A stretch of DNA of 22,942 nt, from assembly GCA_038116745.1 (NCBI GenBank), contig JAYODW010000060.1, forward strand, positions 1 to 22,942, given 5' to 3'. The translations under genes were made by a program, and so were the position numbers. This document shows positions 1-6,483 of this stretch, one piece after another. The notes under the pieces are model-generated. The model ran no database searches, was not told the DNA's origin, and saw only the letters and a list, made by a program, of their open reading frames with translations. The stretch comes from JAYODW01 sp038116745 (GTDB lineage: Bacteria > Pseudomonadota > Gammaproteobacteria > Ga0077536). Each line of letters begins with the position of its first letter. The stretch's first letter is position 1.

Positions 1-607
1 GCGCGCTGTTGATGCGCTTCGCCTGAGCGGTACAGAAAGCCATGAAGAATACGGAACCGAGCAGCAGGCCCCAGCCGAAAGCATCGCCCATCACGATTCC
101 AAGCAGCGCGAGGGGAATATTCAAAGCCAATACATAGCCCAGACAGAGCCGCACCCAAAGACCAAAAGTCGGCAATGCACTGCTGCACAGGGCTGCAGAA
201 AAACACAGCGCGAGCGGCGTCGACAGCCCGCCCGGGTCGGTGTAGACAACACTCGCAGCGTAGCCCACCCACACCAGCGGCGTTGACAGCACACCGAGCG
301 CGAAAAACACTTCATCTTTGCTGCTGAGCGTCGCCTCTGGCCGGAGCAACCGCCGCGCCCCGTACCAGCGCCAGGACTCAGTCAGGAGAATAGCAATGCA
401 GGCAAGAGTGCTGCGGGTGGCATTGACGGCGAGATCGCCGCTGACCGCGGCCAGCACAAAGACCGCCAGCACCAGGACAGGCATTCCCGGCGTGCTGTAG
501 CGTGCTAACTGGCGCAGGTTCTGCTCAACTGCAGCACGGACCGCTTTGGGATCGAGCAGCTCGACAGCAGCCTGGTTATGGCGATTGAATTCGTCGAGCA
601 GGTGCAT
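1..607 (-). CDS. Polytopic membrane protein, N-terminal part (probable membrane sensor domain), cut by window edge
   Basis: An uninterrupted minus-strand frame runs from an ATG at 607 to the left edge, about 202 codons, so the C-terminus is missing. An in-frame stop lies seven codons upstream of the ATG, which limits the start. The first ~40 residues are soluble, beginning MHLLDEFNRHNQAAVELL. About six hydrophobic segments follow (roughly residues 42-58, 62-77, 103-122, 125-142, 145-163 and 165-182), and then a charged stretch starting QAKRIN just before the edge. This layout, a short cytosolic N-terminus, six helices and then an AKRIN-like linker, is common in membrane-anchored sensor histidine kinases and diguanylate cyclases, but no catalytic domain is visible. 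The function is inferred from topology only. No clear Shine-Dalgarno sequence is close to the ATG. Confidence 0.6.
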   Translation of the reverse strand, partial: MHLLDEFNRHNQAAVELLDPKAVRAAVEQNLRQLARYSTPGMPVLVLAVFVLAAVSGDLAVNATRSTLACIAILLTESWRWYGARRLLRPEATLSSKDEVFFALGVLSTPLVWVGYAASVVYTDPGGLSTPLALCFSAALCSSALPTFGLWVRLCLGYVLALNIPLALLGIVMGDAFGWGLLLGSVFFMAFCTAQAKRINSA

Positions 608-853
608 GGAAAGTCGAGCAGAACCTCAAGCCGTTGAGAGGCGCCGCAGCCTATCGCAGTACGGCGTCAGATCCCACTGCAGAGCACTCCAGATCACGCT
701 TCGCCGCCGCGTTCAGTGTCCGTCGGCTCCAGATTACTGAACCGCTGAGCCCCCGCCGAGCTGTGTGGTTTGTACCGCGCGGCACGCCGAAGCAGATTCC
801 TGATCTGCTTGGGCAACGCCAGGCCGCGGGCAGCGAACGCGTGCCGGGCAGGC
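608..853. other. Intergenic spacer with one hairpin
   Basis: This spacer separates the start of the truncated membrane protein from the 3' end of P450 no. 1. The only structure I see is an inverted repeat at 790-797/803-810 (8-bp perfect stem, 5-nt loop), about 45 nt past the P450 stop. No T-tract follows it on either strand, so it is at best a weak or Rho-assisted terminator. No convincing small gene is present. Confidence 0.4.
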
Positions 854-2146
854 TCAGCCGCGCAAGCGGTAACGGATAGGAACGCTTTTCGGTCCGGACA
901 CGAACTCAGAGGCGATCAGGCGACCCGGGCCCTCCATTTCCACGGCCTCGAGCTGCGGCAGCAGCTCTTCCCACAGGATCCGCATCTCCAGCCGTGCTAC
1001 GTGCTGCCCGAGACAGACGTGGCCGCCATAGCCGAAGCCGACATGACGGTTGCGCGACCGCTGCGGTCTGAATTCAAACGGCGCCTCGAACTCGGCTTCG
1101 TCGCGGTTACCCGATGGATAAGACAGGTACAGGCGATCACCGCGCGCGATCTGCTGTCCGGCCAGCTCACAATCCGATGTCGCGTGACGCACAAAATGCT
1201 TCACCGGCGTCGCCCAGCGGATCCCCTCCTCGACGAACGCAGCGAGCTGCGCAGGCGCCGCCTTTACGGCGTCGAATAGAGCCGGATTCTCCGCCATCTC
1301 CCACATCGCGGTCGCCGTTGTATGTGCAGTGGAATCGTGGCCGGCTGTCGCGAGGATCGCGAAATAGGAAATCGCCCGCGTGTGCTCAAGTGCGCTGCCG
1401 TCGATCTCGGCGTTGGCGATCAGGCTGGCGAGGTCATCTGCTGGTTCCAGACGCCGACGCGCGATCAGATCTGAGAACCGCTCGTCGAATTCATCAAAAA
1501 CGATCTTCCAGGTGCGCGGCTGCTGTTCCGGCTGGCTCGGATCGGTGCCCGGCCGGCACAGGTCGGGGTCCGCCCAGCTGAACAGCCACTGGGTCAGGCG
1601 CAGGATCTCAGGGTGCTGCTCACGCGGCAGACCGATGATGTCGAGCACGACGCGCAACGGGTAGTCCGAAGCGATTTCAGTCGACCAGTCCAGACTGCCG
1701 TCGTGGTCTCGCATCCGCGCCAGGATCTCCTGAGCCGTAGTACGGATGCTGGATTCGAAACGCTGCACCGCCCCGCCGGCCAGAGCCTGGAACAGCACCC
1801 GACGATACTGCCGGTGTTCTTCGCCATCGAGCTGCACCAGGGAGCGGAACAGGTTGTAGTCACCGCCGGTGAACTGCGTGACCAGCTGCTCGCCGAGCTG
1901 CGGGATCAGGGTCGCGGAGCGGTCCGCGTTGTGGAACAGATCGTTCTGTCTGCTGACCGTCTGGATGTCGGCATGGCGGGTCACGATCCAGTGCGGGTCA
2001 TAGCCAGGCACCTCGGCACGGGCCAGCGGATAGTCGCGACGCAGCGTCTTTAAGAGCTCATCGATCTGCCCGCGTGTAGCAAAGCTCGCGGGGTTGAACA
2101 ACGGGGCAATCAGTTCGGTTGGAATTAGCTGCATGACCGATTCCAT
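854..2146 (-). CDS. Cytochrome P450 (class I bacterial type), P450 no. 1
   Basis: A soluble haem-thiolate monooxygenase of 430 aa, normal for bacterial class I P450s, which take electrons from a ferredoxin and its reductase. The haem loop is FGYGGHVCLG at residues 371-380, with Cys378 as thiolate ligand. The K-helix ExxR is Glu307-Arg310. The I-helix reads AGHDST at 268-273, so Asp271 is the acid of the acid/alcohol pair and Ser replaces the usual Thr. The start is uncertain: ATG 2146 has no ribosome-binding site, while the in-frame ATG four codons later (2134) has a GGA-type site about 7 nt upstream. No ferredoxin or reductase gene adjoins it; the only ferredoxin in the window lies near 12 kb. 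It is divergent from a secreted beta-propeller gene. The substrate is unknown; relatives act on terpenoids, steroids and fatty acids. Confidence 0.95.
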   Translation of the reverse strand: MESVMQLIPTELIAPLFNPASFATRGQIDELLKTLRRDYPLARAEVPGYDPHWIVTRHADIQTVSRQNDLFHNADRSATLIPQLGEQLVTQFTGGDYNLFRSLVQLDGEEHRQYRRVLFQALAGGAVQRFESSIRTTAQEILARMRDHDGSLDWSTEIASDYPLRVVLDIIGLPREQHPEILRLTQWLFSWADPDLCRPGTDPSQPEQQPRTWKIVFDEFDERFSDLIARRRLEPADDLASLIANAEIDGSALEHTRAISYFAILATAGHDSTAHTTATAMWEMAENPALFDAVKAAPAQLAAFVEEGIRWATPVKHFVRHATSDCELAGQQIARGDRLYLSYPSGNRDEAEFEAPFEFRPQRSRNRHVGFGYGGHVCLGQHVARLEMRILWEELLPQLEAVEMEGPGRLIASEFVSGPKSVPIRYRLRG

Positions 2147-2222
2147 GGGGGGAGCAGGTGGATTATGCCGTGTCCGCAGCCCAGGAATCGGCCGCGAAAG
2201 ACGTTACGCACGCGCACCCGCG

Positions 2223-2250
2223 ATGCGCCGAGAGTGTCCAGACGGCGCAT
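2223..2250. promoter_or_regulatory. 8-bp inverted repeat in a divergent promoter region (candidate operator)
   Basis: The arms ATGCGCCG (2223-2230) and CGGCGCAT (2243-2250) are perfect inverted copies separated by 12 nt. The element sits in the 177-bp spacer between P450 no. 1 (minus) and the beta-propeller gene (plus). The ~20-bp centre-to-centre spacing suits a dimeric regulator contacting two successive helical turns. It could instead be a chance GC-rich stem. No regulator gene is adjacent. Confidence 0.35.
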
Positions 2251-2323
2251 GGCGGCATCGCCTGACAGATTTCTGCGAACATGGCTCATCATCACCTTAC
2301 GTCAACCAGAGCAGGAGAAAACC

Positions 2324-3247
2324 ATGAATCGCCAGTGGATCCTCGCGGCGGCCTTATCCGTCCACATCGCCAACGTTTTCAACCCGACTCTGGCGGCAGA
2401 GTTTCGCGCAGGCGAACCTCTCGGCACCGTGAACGAGGCCGGCGAAGCTGTCTCCATCAGCGCCAATGTCAGGGTTTTCGGTAGCTTCCGCTTCACCGAG
2501 AGCTGTACCTTTGACCCGGCACGCAATCTGATCCTGGCCATGAACGCGGGCGTGCCTCAGGACCAGCAGGAAAATGACGGTTATGTGTCCCTGATCAATC
2601 CCGACGGGTCGGTTCATACGAGCAAATGGATTGGTGCAACACGCGACGGGCTCACGCTCAACCACCCGCTCGGCAGCGCAATCCGCGACAAGATCCTCTA
2701 CACCGCTGACCAGAATGTGGTGCGCACCTTCAACCTCAGCACAGGGCAGCCCGGACCCGCCTACGAGGTACCTGAAGCCAGTTTTCTGAACGGTATTGCA
2801 GTGGCCGCCGATGGCACGGTCTTTGTCTCCAACTCGAGACCGCCCGAACGGGTTTATGCCGTCACCGCGCAGGGTGCAGTGTCCGTGTTTGTCGATAGCT
2901 CACCGCTCGCGATACCGAACGGCGTGGCTATCGACAACGAAGGCAGAGTCGTCGTCGTCAACATCGGCGACAACGCTGTACTGACCTTCAACCGCGCGGG
3001 TGAACTGGTACTGACGGAACACGCTGCAGAAAGCGGCAATGATGGCCTTGTGATCATGCCGGACGGCACGAAATACGTGAGCAGCGTGCGCTACGGGAGT
3101 GTTTCGCGGATCCGACCGGGCACCGCGGCCGAGGTGATCGCGATCGGTATCCCCAGCGCCGCGTCCATGTGCTACGACTCAATCCAGAATCAGCTTGTGA
3201 TTCCAATGAACAGTCACAACGCCCTGGCGTTTGTGAAGCTGAATTGA
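2324..3247 (+). CDS. Secreted SMP-30/gluconolactonase-like beta-propeller protein
   Basis: Predicted 307-aa exported protein. The ATG at 2324 has a good AGGAG site 7-8 nt upstream, and the frame begins with a Sec-type signal peptide (MNRQWILAAALSV..., likely cut after LAA near residue 25). The open frame upstream of this ATG has no signal character and was not used. The mature part shows repeating blade-like segments with NG-A-D, GTVFVSN and PNGVAIDNEG patterns, typical of SMP-30/gluconolactonase/NHL propellers that bind a divalent metal and hydrolyse lactones or simply act as scaffolds. It is divergent from P450 no. 1 and may be co-regulated with it. A second, larger propeller (13595-15319) lies next to P450 no. 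2, so P450-plus-secreted-propeller occurs twice here. The substrate cannot be assigned. Confidence 0.85.
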   Translation: MNRQWILAAALSVHIANVFNPTLAAEFRAGEPLGTVNEAGEAVSISANVRVFGSFRFTESCTFDPARNLILAMNAGVPQDQQENDGYVSLINPDGSVHTSKWIGATRDGLTLNHPLGSAIRDKILYTADQNVVRTFNLSTGQPGPAYEVPEASFLNGIAVAADGTVFVSNSRPPERVYAVTAQGAVSVFVDSSPLAIPNGVAIDNEGRVVVVNIGDNAVLTFNRAGELVLTEHAAESGNDGLVIMPDGTKYVSSVRYGSVSRIRPGTAAEVIAIGIPSAASMCYDSIQNQLVIPMNSHNALAFVKLN

Positions 3248-3362
3248 GACCGTTTTGACGGATTGCCCGCAGGATCTCAGTGTCCGCGGTACCGCAGCGC
3301 AGGGAGAGTTCCTAACAGGGCGTCTGAGCGCCGTTGAAGAAGGGGCTACTCCCCGGCGGAAT

Positions 3363-3389
3363 GCGCCCGGAACTGCACGTCCCGGGCGC
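3363..3389. terminator. Hairpin between convergent genes
   Basis: GCGCCCGG (3363-3370) and CCGGGCGC (3382-3389) form a perfect 8-bp GC stem with an 11-nt loop. It lies just past the stop of the minus-strand SnoaL-like gene and about 115 nt past the propeller stop. Neither side has a T-run, so it may serve as a weak bidirectional terminator or mRNA 3'-end stabiliser. Confidence 0.45.
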
Positions 3390-3396
3390 GAATGGC

Positions 3397-3861
3397 TTAA
3401 TTCCAGATCTCGTAGGTCGAAACCCAGTCCCCGCTGGCGGTCTGTTCAAGCACCCGCAGCACGTTACCGCTGGTCCAGGTGCCGGCATCTGCACGCGGCG
3501 ACCCGGGGGTGCCCCAGACGCCGGCGATGTGCAACCGATCGCCATCAAAATCACAGCTCACCAGGTCAACCTGGTAACCCGTATCGCGGGCAGGGACGTC
3601 ACCGCTCATCAGGTACTGGGTCACTGGCCGACGCCCGACGAGCGTTTCGTCTGCAGGGGGCATGAGCACTGCGCCATCGGCGTACAGCGCGCTGAGCGCA
3701 GCTTCATCCCCACTGTTCAGCGCAGCCTGCCAGCGCGCGGCAAACGCTTCAGCAATGCCCCGGTTGCCGTCAGACGCCCCGCACTGGGGCAAAGCTGCAG
3801 CCGCAGCTCCGGCAGCTGTGATCAGAATCAATGTCAGCAGAACGTGAAAGCTCTTGTTCAT
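3397..3861 (-). CDS. Exported SnoaL/DUF4440-like (NTF2-fold) protein
   Basis: Predicted 154-aa protein. The start at 3861 is set by a strong AGGAG site in front of the ATG and a signal peptide directly after it (MNKSFHVLLTLILITAAGAAAAA, cleavage near residue 23). The mature region has the NTF2-like pattern of DUF4440/SnoaL proteins: an N-terminal helix ending in AARWQAALNSGDEAALSALYADGAVLMPP, then strands ending in the C-terminal GDWVSTYEIW. Such proteins form small conical dimers with a hydrophobic pocket. Some are isomerases or cyclases, but most are uncharacterised. A well-formed promoter lies at 3916-3944, and a divergently transcribed LysR regulator probably controls it. The two cysteines in the mature part, in PQCGAS and VSCDFD, could form a periplasmic disulphide. 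Confidence 0.85.
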   Translation of the reverse strand: MNKSFHVLLTLILITAAGAAAAALPQCGASDGNRGIAEAFAARWQAALNSGDEAALSALYADGAVLMPPADETLVGRRPVTQYLMSGDVPARDTGYQVDLVSCDFDGDRLHIAGVWGTPGSPRADAGTWTSGNVLRVLEQTASGDWVSTYEIWN

Positions 3862-3915
3862 AAAATCTCTCCTGAGCCTGAAAATGGTGCGACGCAGCAT
3901 GTCGCGATGGCGCGC

Positions 3916-3944
3916 ACTATAGGCCGGCATCAGGCTCGGACCAA
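3916..3944 (-). promoter_or_regulatory. Sigma70-type promoter for the SnoaL-like gene
   Basis: Read on the minus strand, TTGGTC (3939-3944) is followed after exactly 17 bp by TATAGT (3916-3921). Both match the -35 and -10 consensus well. Transcription would start near 3909, about 48 nt ahead of the ATG at 3861. Confidence 0.65.
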
Positions 3945-3960
3945 GCCCCGCTCACGAAAT

Positions 3961-4000
3961 GCATTGTTTCTTAATAAGAAATAAAATGCTCAAACAATGC
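3961..4000. promoter_or_regulatory. Nested palindromes upstream of and overlapping the LysR start (candidate LysR binding site)
   Basis: Two dyads are nested. The outer one is GCATTGTTT (3961-3969) against AAACAATGC (3992-4000), 9 bp perfect with a 22-bp gap, and its right arm contains the LysR start codon. The inner one is a 15-bp palindrome, TTTCTTA-A-TAAGAAA (3967-3981), which contains a T-N11-A core as in LysR-type regulator boxes. The block is AT-rich in a GC-rich setting, between divergent LysR and target genes. Negative autoregulation by LysR is the simplest reading. Confidence 0.6.
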
Positions 4001-4914
4001 TGGATCATTTCCTCAGTCTGCAGATATTTCTTGCACTGGCCCGTCGCGGTACGTTCTCTGCAGCGGCTGAGGAGGTGGGCGTTTCACGCGCCATGGCGAG
4101 CAAACATATTCAGGCGCTCGAGAGGCGCCTCGGCGTCCGCCTGTTCAACCGCACAACCCGTGTGACGCGTCTGACAGAAGCTGGTCAGCAATATTTCGAG
4201 CGTGCAGGCGACCTGCTGGAACAGTTCGAGCAACTCGAAGCACAGCTCGCGGACGCACACCGCCGCATCAGCGGTAATCTCACCGTCGCCGCCCCACCCT
4301 CTTTTGGCGCGTTTCATCTTGCTCCGGCGGTGGCTGCTTTCATGACACAGCACCCGCAGATCAGGATCGCTCTGCGTTTGACCGATCGCCTGATCGATCT
4401 GGTCGAAGAGCAGGTCGATGTCGCCATCAGCGTGCGCGAACTCGAGGACACGAGCTATATCGCGCGTCACCTTGCCGCAGTGGAAATGATTGTGTGTGCG
4501 TCGCCGGACTACCTTGCGCGGCATGGCGCCCCACAGCACCCGCGCGATCTGGCAGATCACAACTGCCTCATTTTCGGCGACAGCCTGGTCCATCTGCACG
4601 CCGACTGGTCGTTCCGCCAGCATGATCGCGATTTCGACGTGCGGGTGCGCGGCGACTTTGCCGCCAATGTCGGTAATGCGCTGCGCAACGTGGCAGGCGC
4701 CGGACGTGGAATCACGCGGCTGCCCGATTATCTGGTTCAGGACGATCTAGCGAACGGCAGACTGTGCGCGCTTCTTCAAACGTTCCAGCCGCCGCTGCGC
4801 CCTATCGTCGCGCTCTACCCCCATCGCGAGCATGTGCCCGCAAAAGTGCATAGCTTTCTGGATTTTGTTGCCGAGGCGCTGAATACATCGGCCCCGCGCT
4901 CGCGCTCGAAGTGA
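3997..4914 (+). CDS. LysR-family transcriptional regulator
   Basis: Predicted 305-aa regulator, the normal LysR length. The N-terminal winged helix-turn-helix is clear at about residues 20-55 (FSAAAEEVGVSRAMASKHI, then LERRLGVRLFNR). A linker helix rich in Glu and Leu follows, and then the two-lobed effector-binding domain from about residue 90. The effector domain resembles the subgroup with conserved ISGNLTVAAPPSFGAFHLAP-type sequence. The ATG lies inside the right arm of a 9-bp inverted repeat and has no strong ribosome-binding site, only an AAGAAATAA stretch, so expression may be low or autoregulated. It is divergent from the exported SnoaL-like gene, its most likely target; the ABM-like gene downstream on the same strand is another candidate. 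The inducer is unknown. Confidence 0.95.
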   Translation: MLDHFLSLQIFLALARRGTFSAAAEEVGVSRAMASKHIQALERRLGVRLFNRTTRVTRLTEAGQQYFERAGDLLEQFEQLEAQLADAHRRISGNLTVAAPPSFGAFHLAPAVAAFMTQHPQIRIALRLTDRLIDLVEEQVDVAISVRELEDTSYIARHLAAVEMIVCASPDYLARHGAPQHPRDLADHNCLIFGDSLVHLHADWSFRQHDRDFDVRVRGDFAANVGNALRNVAGAGRGITRLPDYLVQDDLANGRLCALLQTFQPPLRPIVALYPHREHVPAKVHSFLDFVAEALNTSAPRSRSK

Positions 4915-5213
4915 CGCCGGATACAACACCCGGCCCAAATCCTGGCGCGCTGAGAAGAAGCATTCGTCACTGTCCGAACTTCTGCCGCGTGTCGGCCCGC
5001 AAGATAAAGTTCAACAGACTGTGCAGAAGTTCAGCTACACGCTCCTGCGACGCGACCACGAACAACAGTCACCAGGCGCCCGTGTCGCTCTGGTGAACAG
5101 ATGCGTGCCTGTCAGGCGCCATGAGGAAAGCGAGGGTGTCGCCAGACCGTCCACTGGCACATAATCGCGGGCCGATTAACGCTACAGACAAACCGAACAA
5201 GGGGAGAACCAAC
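4915..5213 (+). other. Spacer with a weak promoter candidate and an inverted repeat
   Basis: This 299-bp stretch between the LysR and ABM-like genes has no credible gene. It contains a 7-bp inverted repeat TCACCAG/CTGGTGA (5069-5075/5090-5096, 14-nt gap) and a CATAAT -10-like hexamer at 5160-5165 with only a poor -35 partner. The repeat sits about 65-90 bp upstream of that hexamer, where an activator could bind. Confidence 0.3.
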
Positions 5214-5507
5214 ATGACCTGTACCGTAATTCTCGAAATGCGCGTAAAGCCTGAATTCGCCGATGGCATGGGCGAGGCGTTCAAGGGCCTGCTGCCCGAT
5301 ACCCGTTCGTTTGAAGGCTGCATTGAGGTCTATCCGACCCGCAACATGGATGACCCCCAGGTGTGGCTCGTGGTGGAAAACTGGACCTCGCGCGAAGCCT
5401 ACGAGAAATATTTCGCCTGGCGCGTCGAGCGGGGCGACATTGATAACCTCGGCACCATGCTCGAGGGCGAGCCGAGCCTGCGCTATTTCAACCGCGTCGG
5501 CGCCTGA
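5214..5507 (+). CDS. ABM-domain (antibiotic biosynthesis monooxygenase-like) protein
   Basis: Predicted 97-aa cytosolic protein. The ATG at 5214 follows a GGGGAGA site at about 8 nt; longer in-frame starts add a low-complexity, basic extension and were rejected. The pattern is a single ferredoxin-like alpha/beta ABM fold: an N-terminal strand (TCTVILEMRVKPEFAD), a helix ending in LLPDTRSFEGCIEV, then the hallmark VWLVVENWTSREAYEKYFAWR and a last strand. Members dimerise and include cofactor-free quinol oxygenases, haem-degrading enzymes and many proteins of unknown role. The helix-turn SREAYEKYFAWR carries the usual aromatic cluster. It appears monocistronic, with a strong hairpin directly downstream. 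The substrate is not deducible. Confidence 0.85.
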   Translation: MTCTVILEMRVKPEFADGMGEAFKGLLPDTRSFEGCIEVYPTRNMDDPQVWLVVENWTSREAYEKYFAWRVERGDIDNLGTMLEGEPSLRYFNRVGA

Positions 5508-5521
5508 TCCCACGCGAAACA

Positions 5522-5547
5522 GCGTGCGCGGCCACCGTCGCGCACGC
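5522..5547. terminator. 9-bp GC hairpin after the ABM-like gene
   Basis: GCGTGCGCG (5522-5530) and CGCGCACGC (5539-5547) pair perfectly around an 8-nt loop, starting 15 nt after the stop codon at 5505-5507. The T-run typical of intrinsic terminators is missing (GGAAAAAG and then TTTCG follow about 6 nt on), so efficiency is uncertain. Confidence 0.5.
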
Positions 5548-5612
5548 CACACGGAAAAAGTTTCGCCCGCTGCCGTTCGACAGCGGCGCAAGCATGGTGA
5601 ATACGTTTGTTC

Positions 5613-5673
5613 CCGGGGGCTTGGCTCCCGGCAGACAGATAAGCTGGACAGACATTCTGCAGGGCAGCCCTGC
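5613..5673. other. Two small hairpins in the convergent spacer
   Basis: CCGGGGGC (5613-5620) pairs with GCTCCCGG (5624-5631) through a 3-nt loop with one G-T pair. GCAGGG (5659-5664) pairs with CCCTGC (5668-5673) around CAG. Both lie between the ends of convergent genes and may help terminate or stabilise either transcript. Confidence 0.35.
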
Positions 5674-5702
5674 TGTGCACCGGGTCCATGCAGATCGATG
5701 AT

Positions 5703-6461
5703 CTACTCGACAAAACCCGAGTGACCTCGGGTTGGCTGGTCTGGAATCGTCGCCGTATGCTTGGGACTGCATAGAAAATACACCTGATACTGCCAGGCCA
5801 GTGGCCACACCAGGAGGGCGAGGGCCTGCATAAAACGCAGGGGCGCAGCTCTCCAGCCGTTCTGCAGAATCCAGCTCAGTGAGAAAACATGCAGATCCTT
5901 CCAGCGCTTGATCACAGATAGACCGCTGGACTCAAACATTTCCTCCCATTGCTCCAGCGTTAACCATATCTCTCGCGCGCCGGTTTGATAGGTACCGCGA
6001 AACAACCCCAGGCGACGGGTTAAAAATCCAGCATTGGGAACCAGCAAAAGAATCTGCGCGTCGGCCGTTGCTGTTCTCCGCATCTCCCGCAGTGCTTTTC
6101 CGGGCTCAAGGAAATGCTCCAGAGAGCCAAGGCAACTCACCACCTCAAAGCTGTCGCTCTCGAACGGCAGCTCTTCCGCTGAACCCGTGGCAAACCGACC
6201 CTCGGGCATATCTCTTTCGCATACCTCTATGGCACGCGCGGAAATATCAATACCGCTCACTGCGGCGCCTCGTTGACGCGTTGCTAGCAACCAGCGTCCG
6301 GTTCCACATGCAACATCGAGAACGCGACAGCCAGGGCGAATCCGCAGGCGAGCGGCCAGGCGCGACAGGTGCCGTGTGATCCCTGGTCCACCCGTAACGT
6401 TTCTGTAGTAGACGCTATCGTAGAAATTCCGGATTCTTTCTTGTTCTTCTGCTTTCTTCAC
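5703..6461 (-). CDS. SAM-dependent class I methyltransferase
   Basis: A Rossmann-fold methyltransferase of about 252 aa. Motif I is VLDVACGTGRW, followed by the acidic ribose-binding loop GIDISARAIEVCE, the motif GSAEELPF, and VVSCLGSLEHFLEPGKAL. The order matches Methyltransf_11/UbiE-like enzymes. The C-terminal third has a hydrophobic, aromatic-rich stretch (about residues 190-225) that could contact membrane or a lipid substrate. The start is uncertain: the frame is open up to 6593, overlapping the glycosyltransferase gene. I chose GTG 6461 because it begins just ahead of the conserved RIRNFYDSVYY segment and lies downstream of the glycosyltransferase stop; no clear ribosome-binding site supports any option, which fits translational coupling. 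It forms a two-gene unit with the glycosyltransferase, suggesting modification of a glycan or glycolipid. Its last codons lie in a terminator hairpin. Confidence 0.85.
   Translation of the reverse strand: MKKAEEQERIRNFYDSVYYRNVTGGPGITRHLSRLAARLRIRPGCRVLDVACGTGRWLLATRQRGAAVSGIDISARAIEVCERDMPEGRFATGSAEELPFESDSFEVVSCLGSLEHFLEPGKALREMRRTATADAQILLLVPNAGFLTRRLGLFRGTYQTGAREIWLTLEQWEEMFESSGLSVIKRWKDLHVFSLSWILQNGWRAAPLRFMQALALLVWPLAWQYQVYFLCSPKHTATIPDQPTRGHSGFVE
5714..5733 (-). terminator. Intrinsic terminator embedded in the 3' end of the methyltransferase gene
   Basis: On the minus strand AACCCGAG, loop GTCA, CTCGGGTT is followed by TT, making a TTTT run, then GTCGAGTAG. The perfect 8-bp stem and T-run thus lie inside the last eleven codons, and the stop codon comes just after. 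Either termination would clip the message or a translating ribosome disrupts the stem. Confidence 0.5.
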
Positions 6462-6483
6462 ACTCAGAGTTTCACTGGTAGAA

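Noticed and set aside
770..1279. 169-codon plus-strand frame opposite P450 no. 1
   Set aside because: Antisense to the haem-binding and K-helix part of the P450; no domain and no ribosome-binding site.
3334..3984. 216-codon plus-strand frame opposite the SnoaL-like gene
   Set aside because: Opposite a gene with promoter, ribosome-binding site and signal peptide; it also runs through the promoter and operator region.
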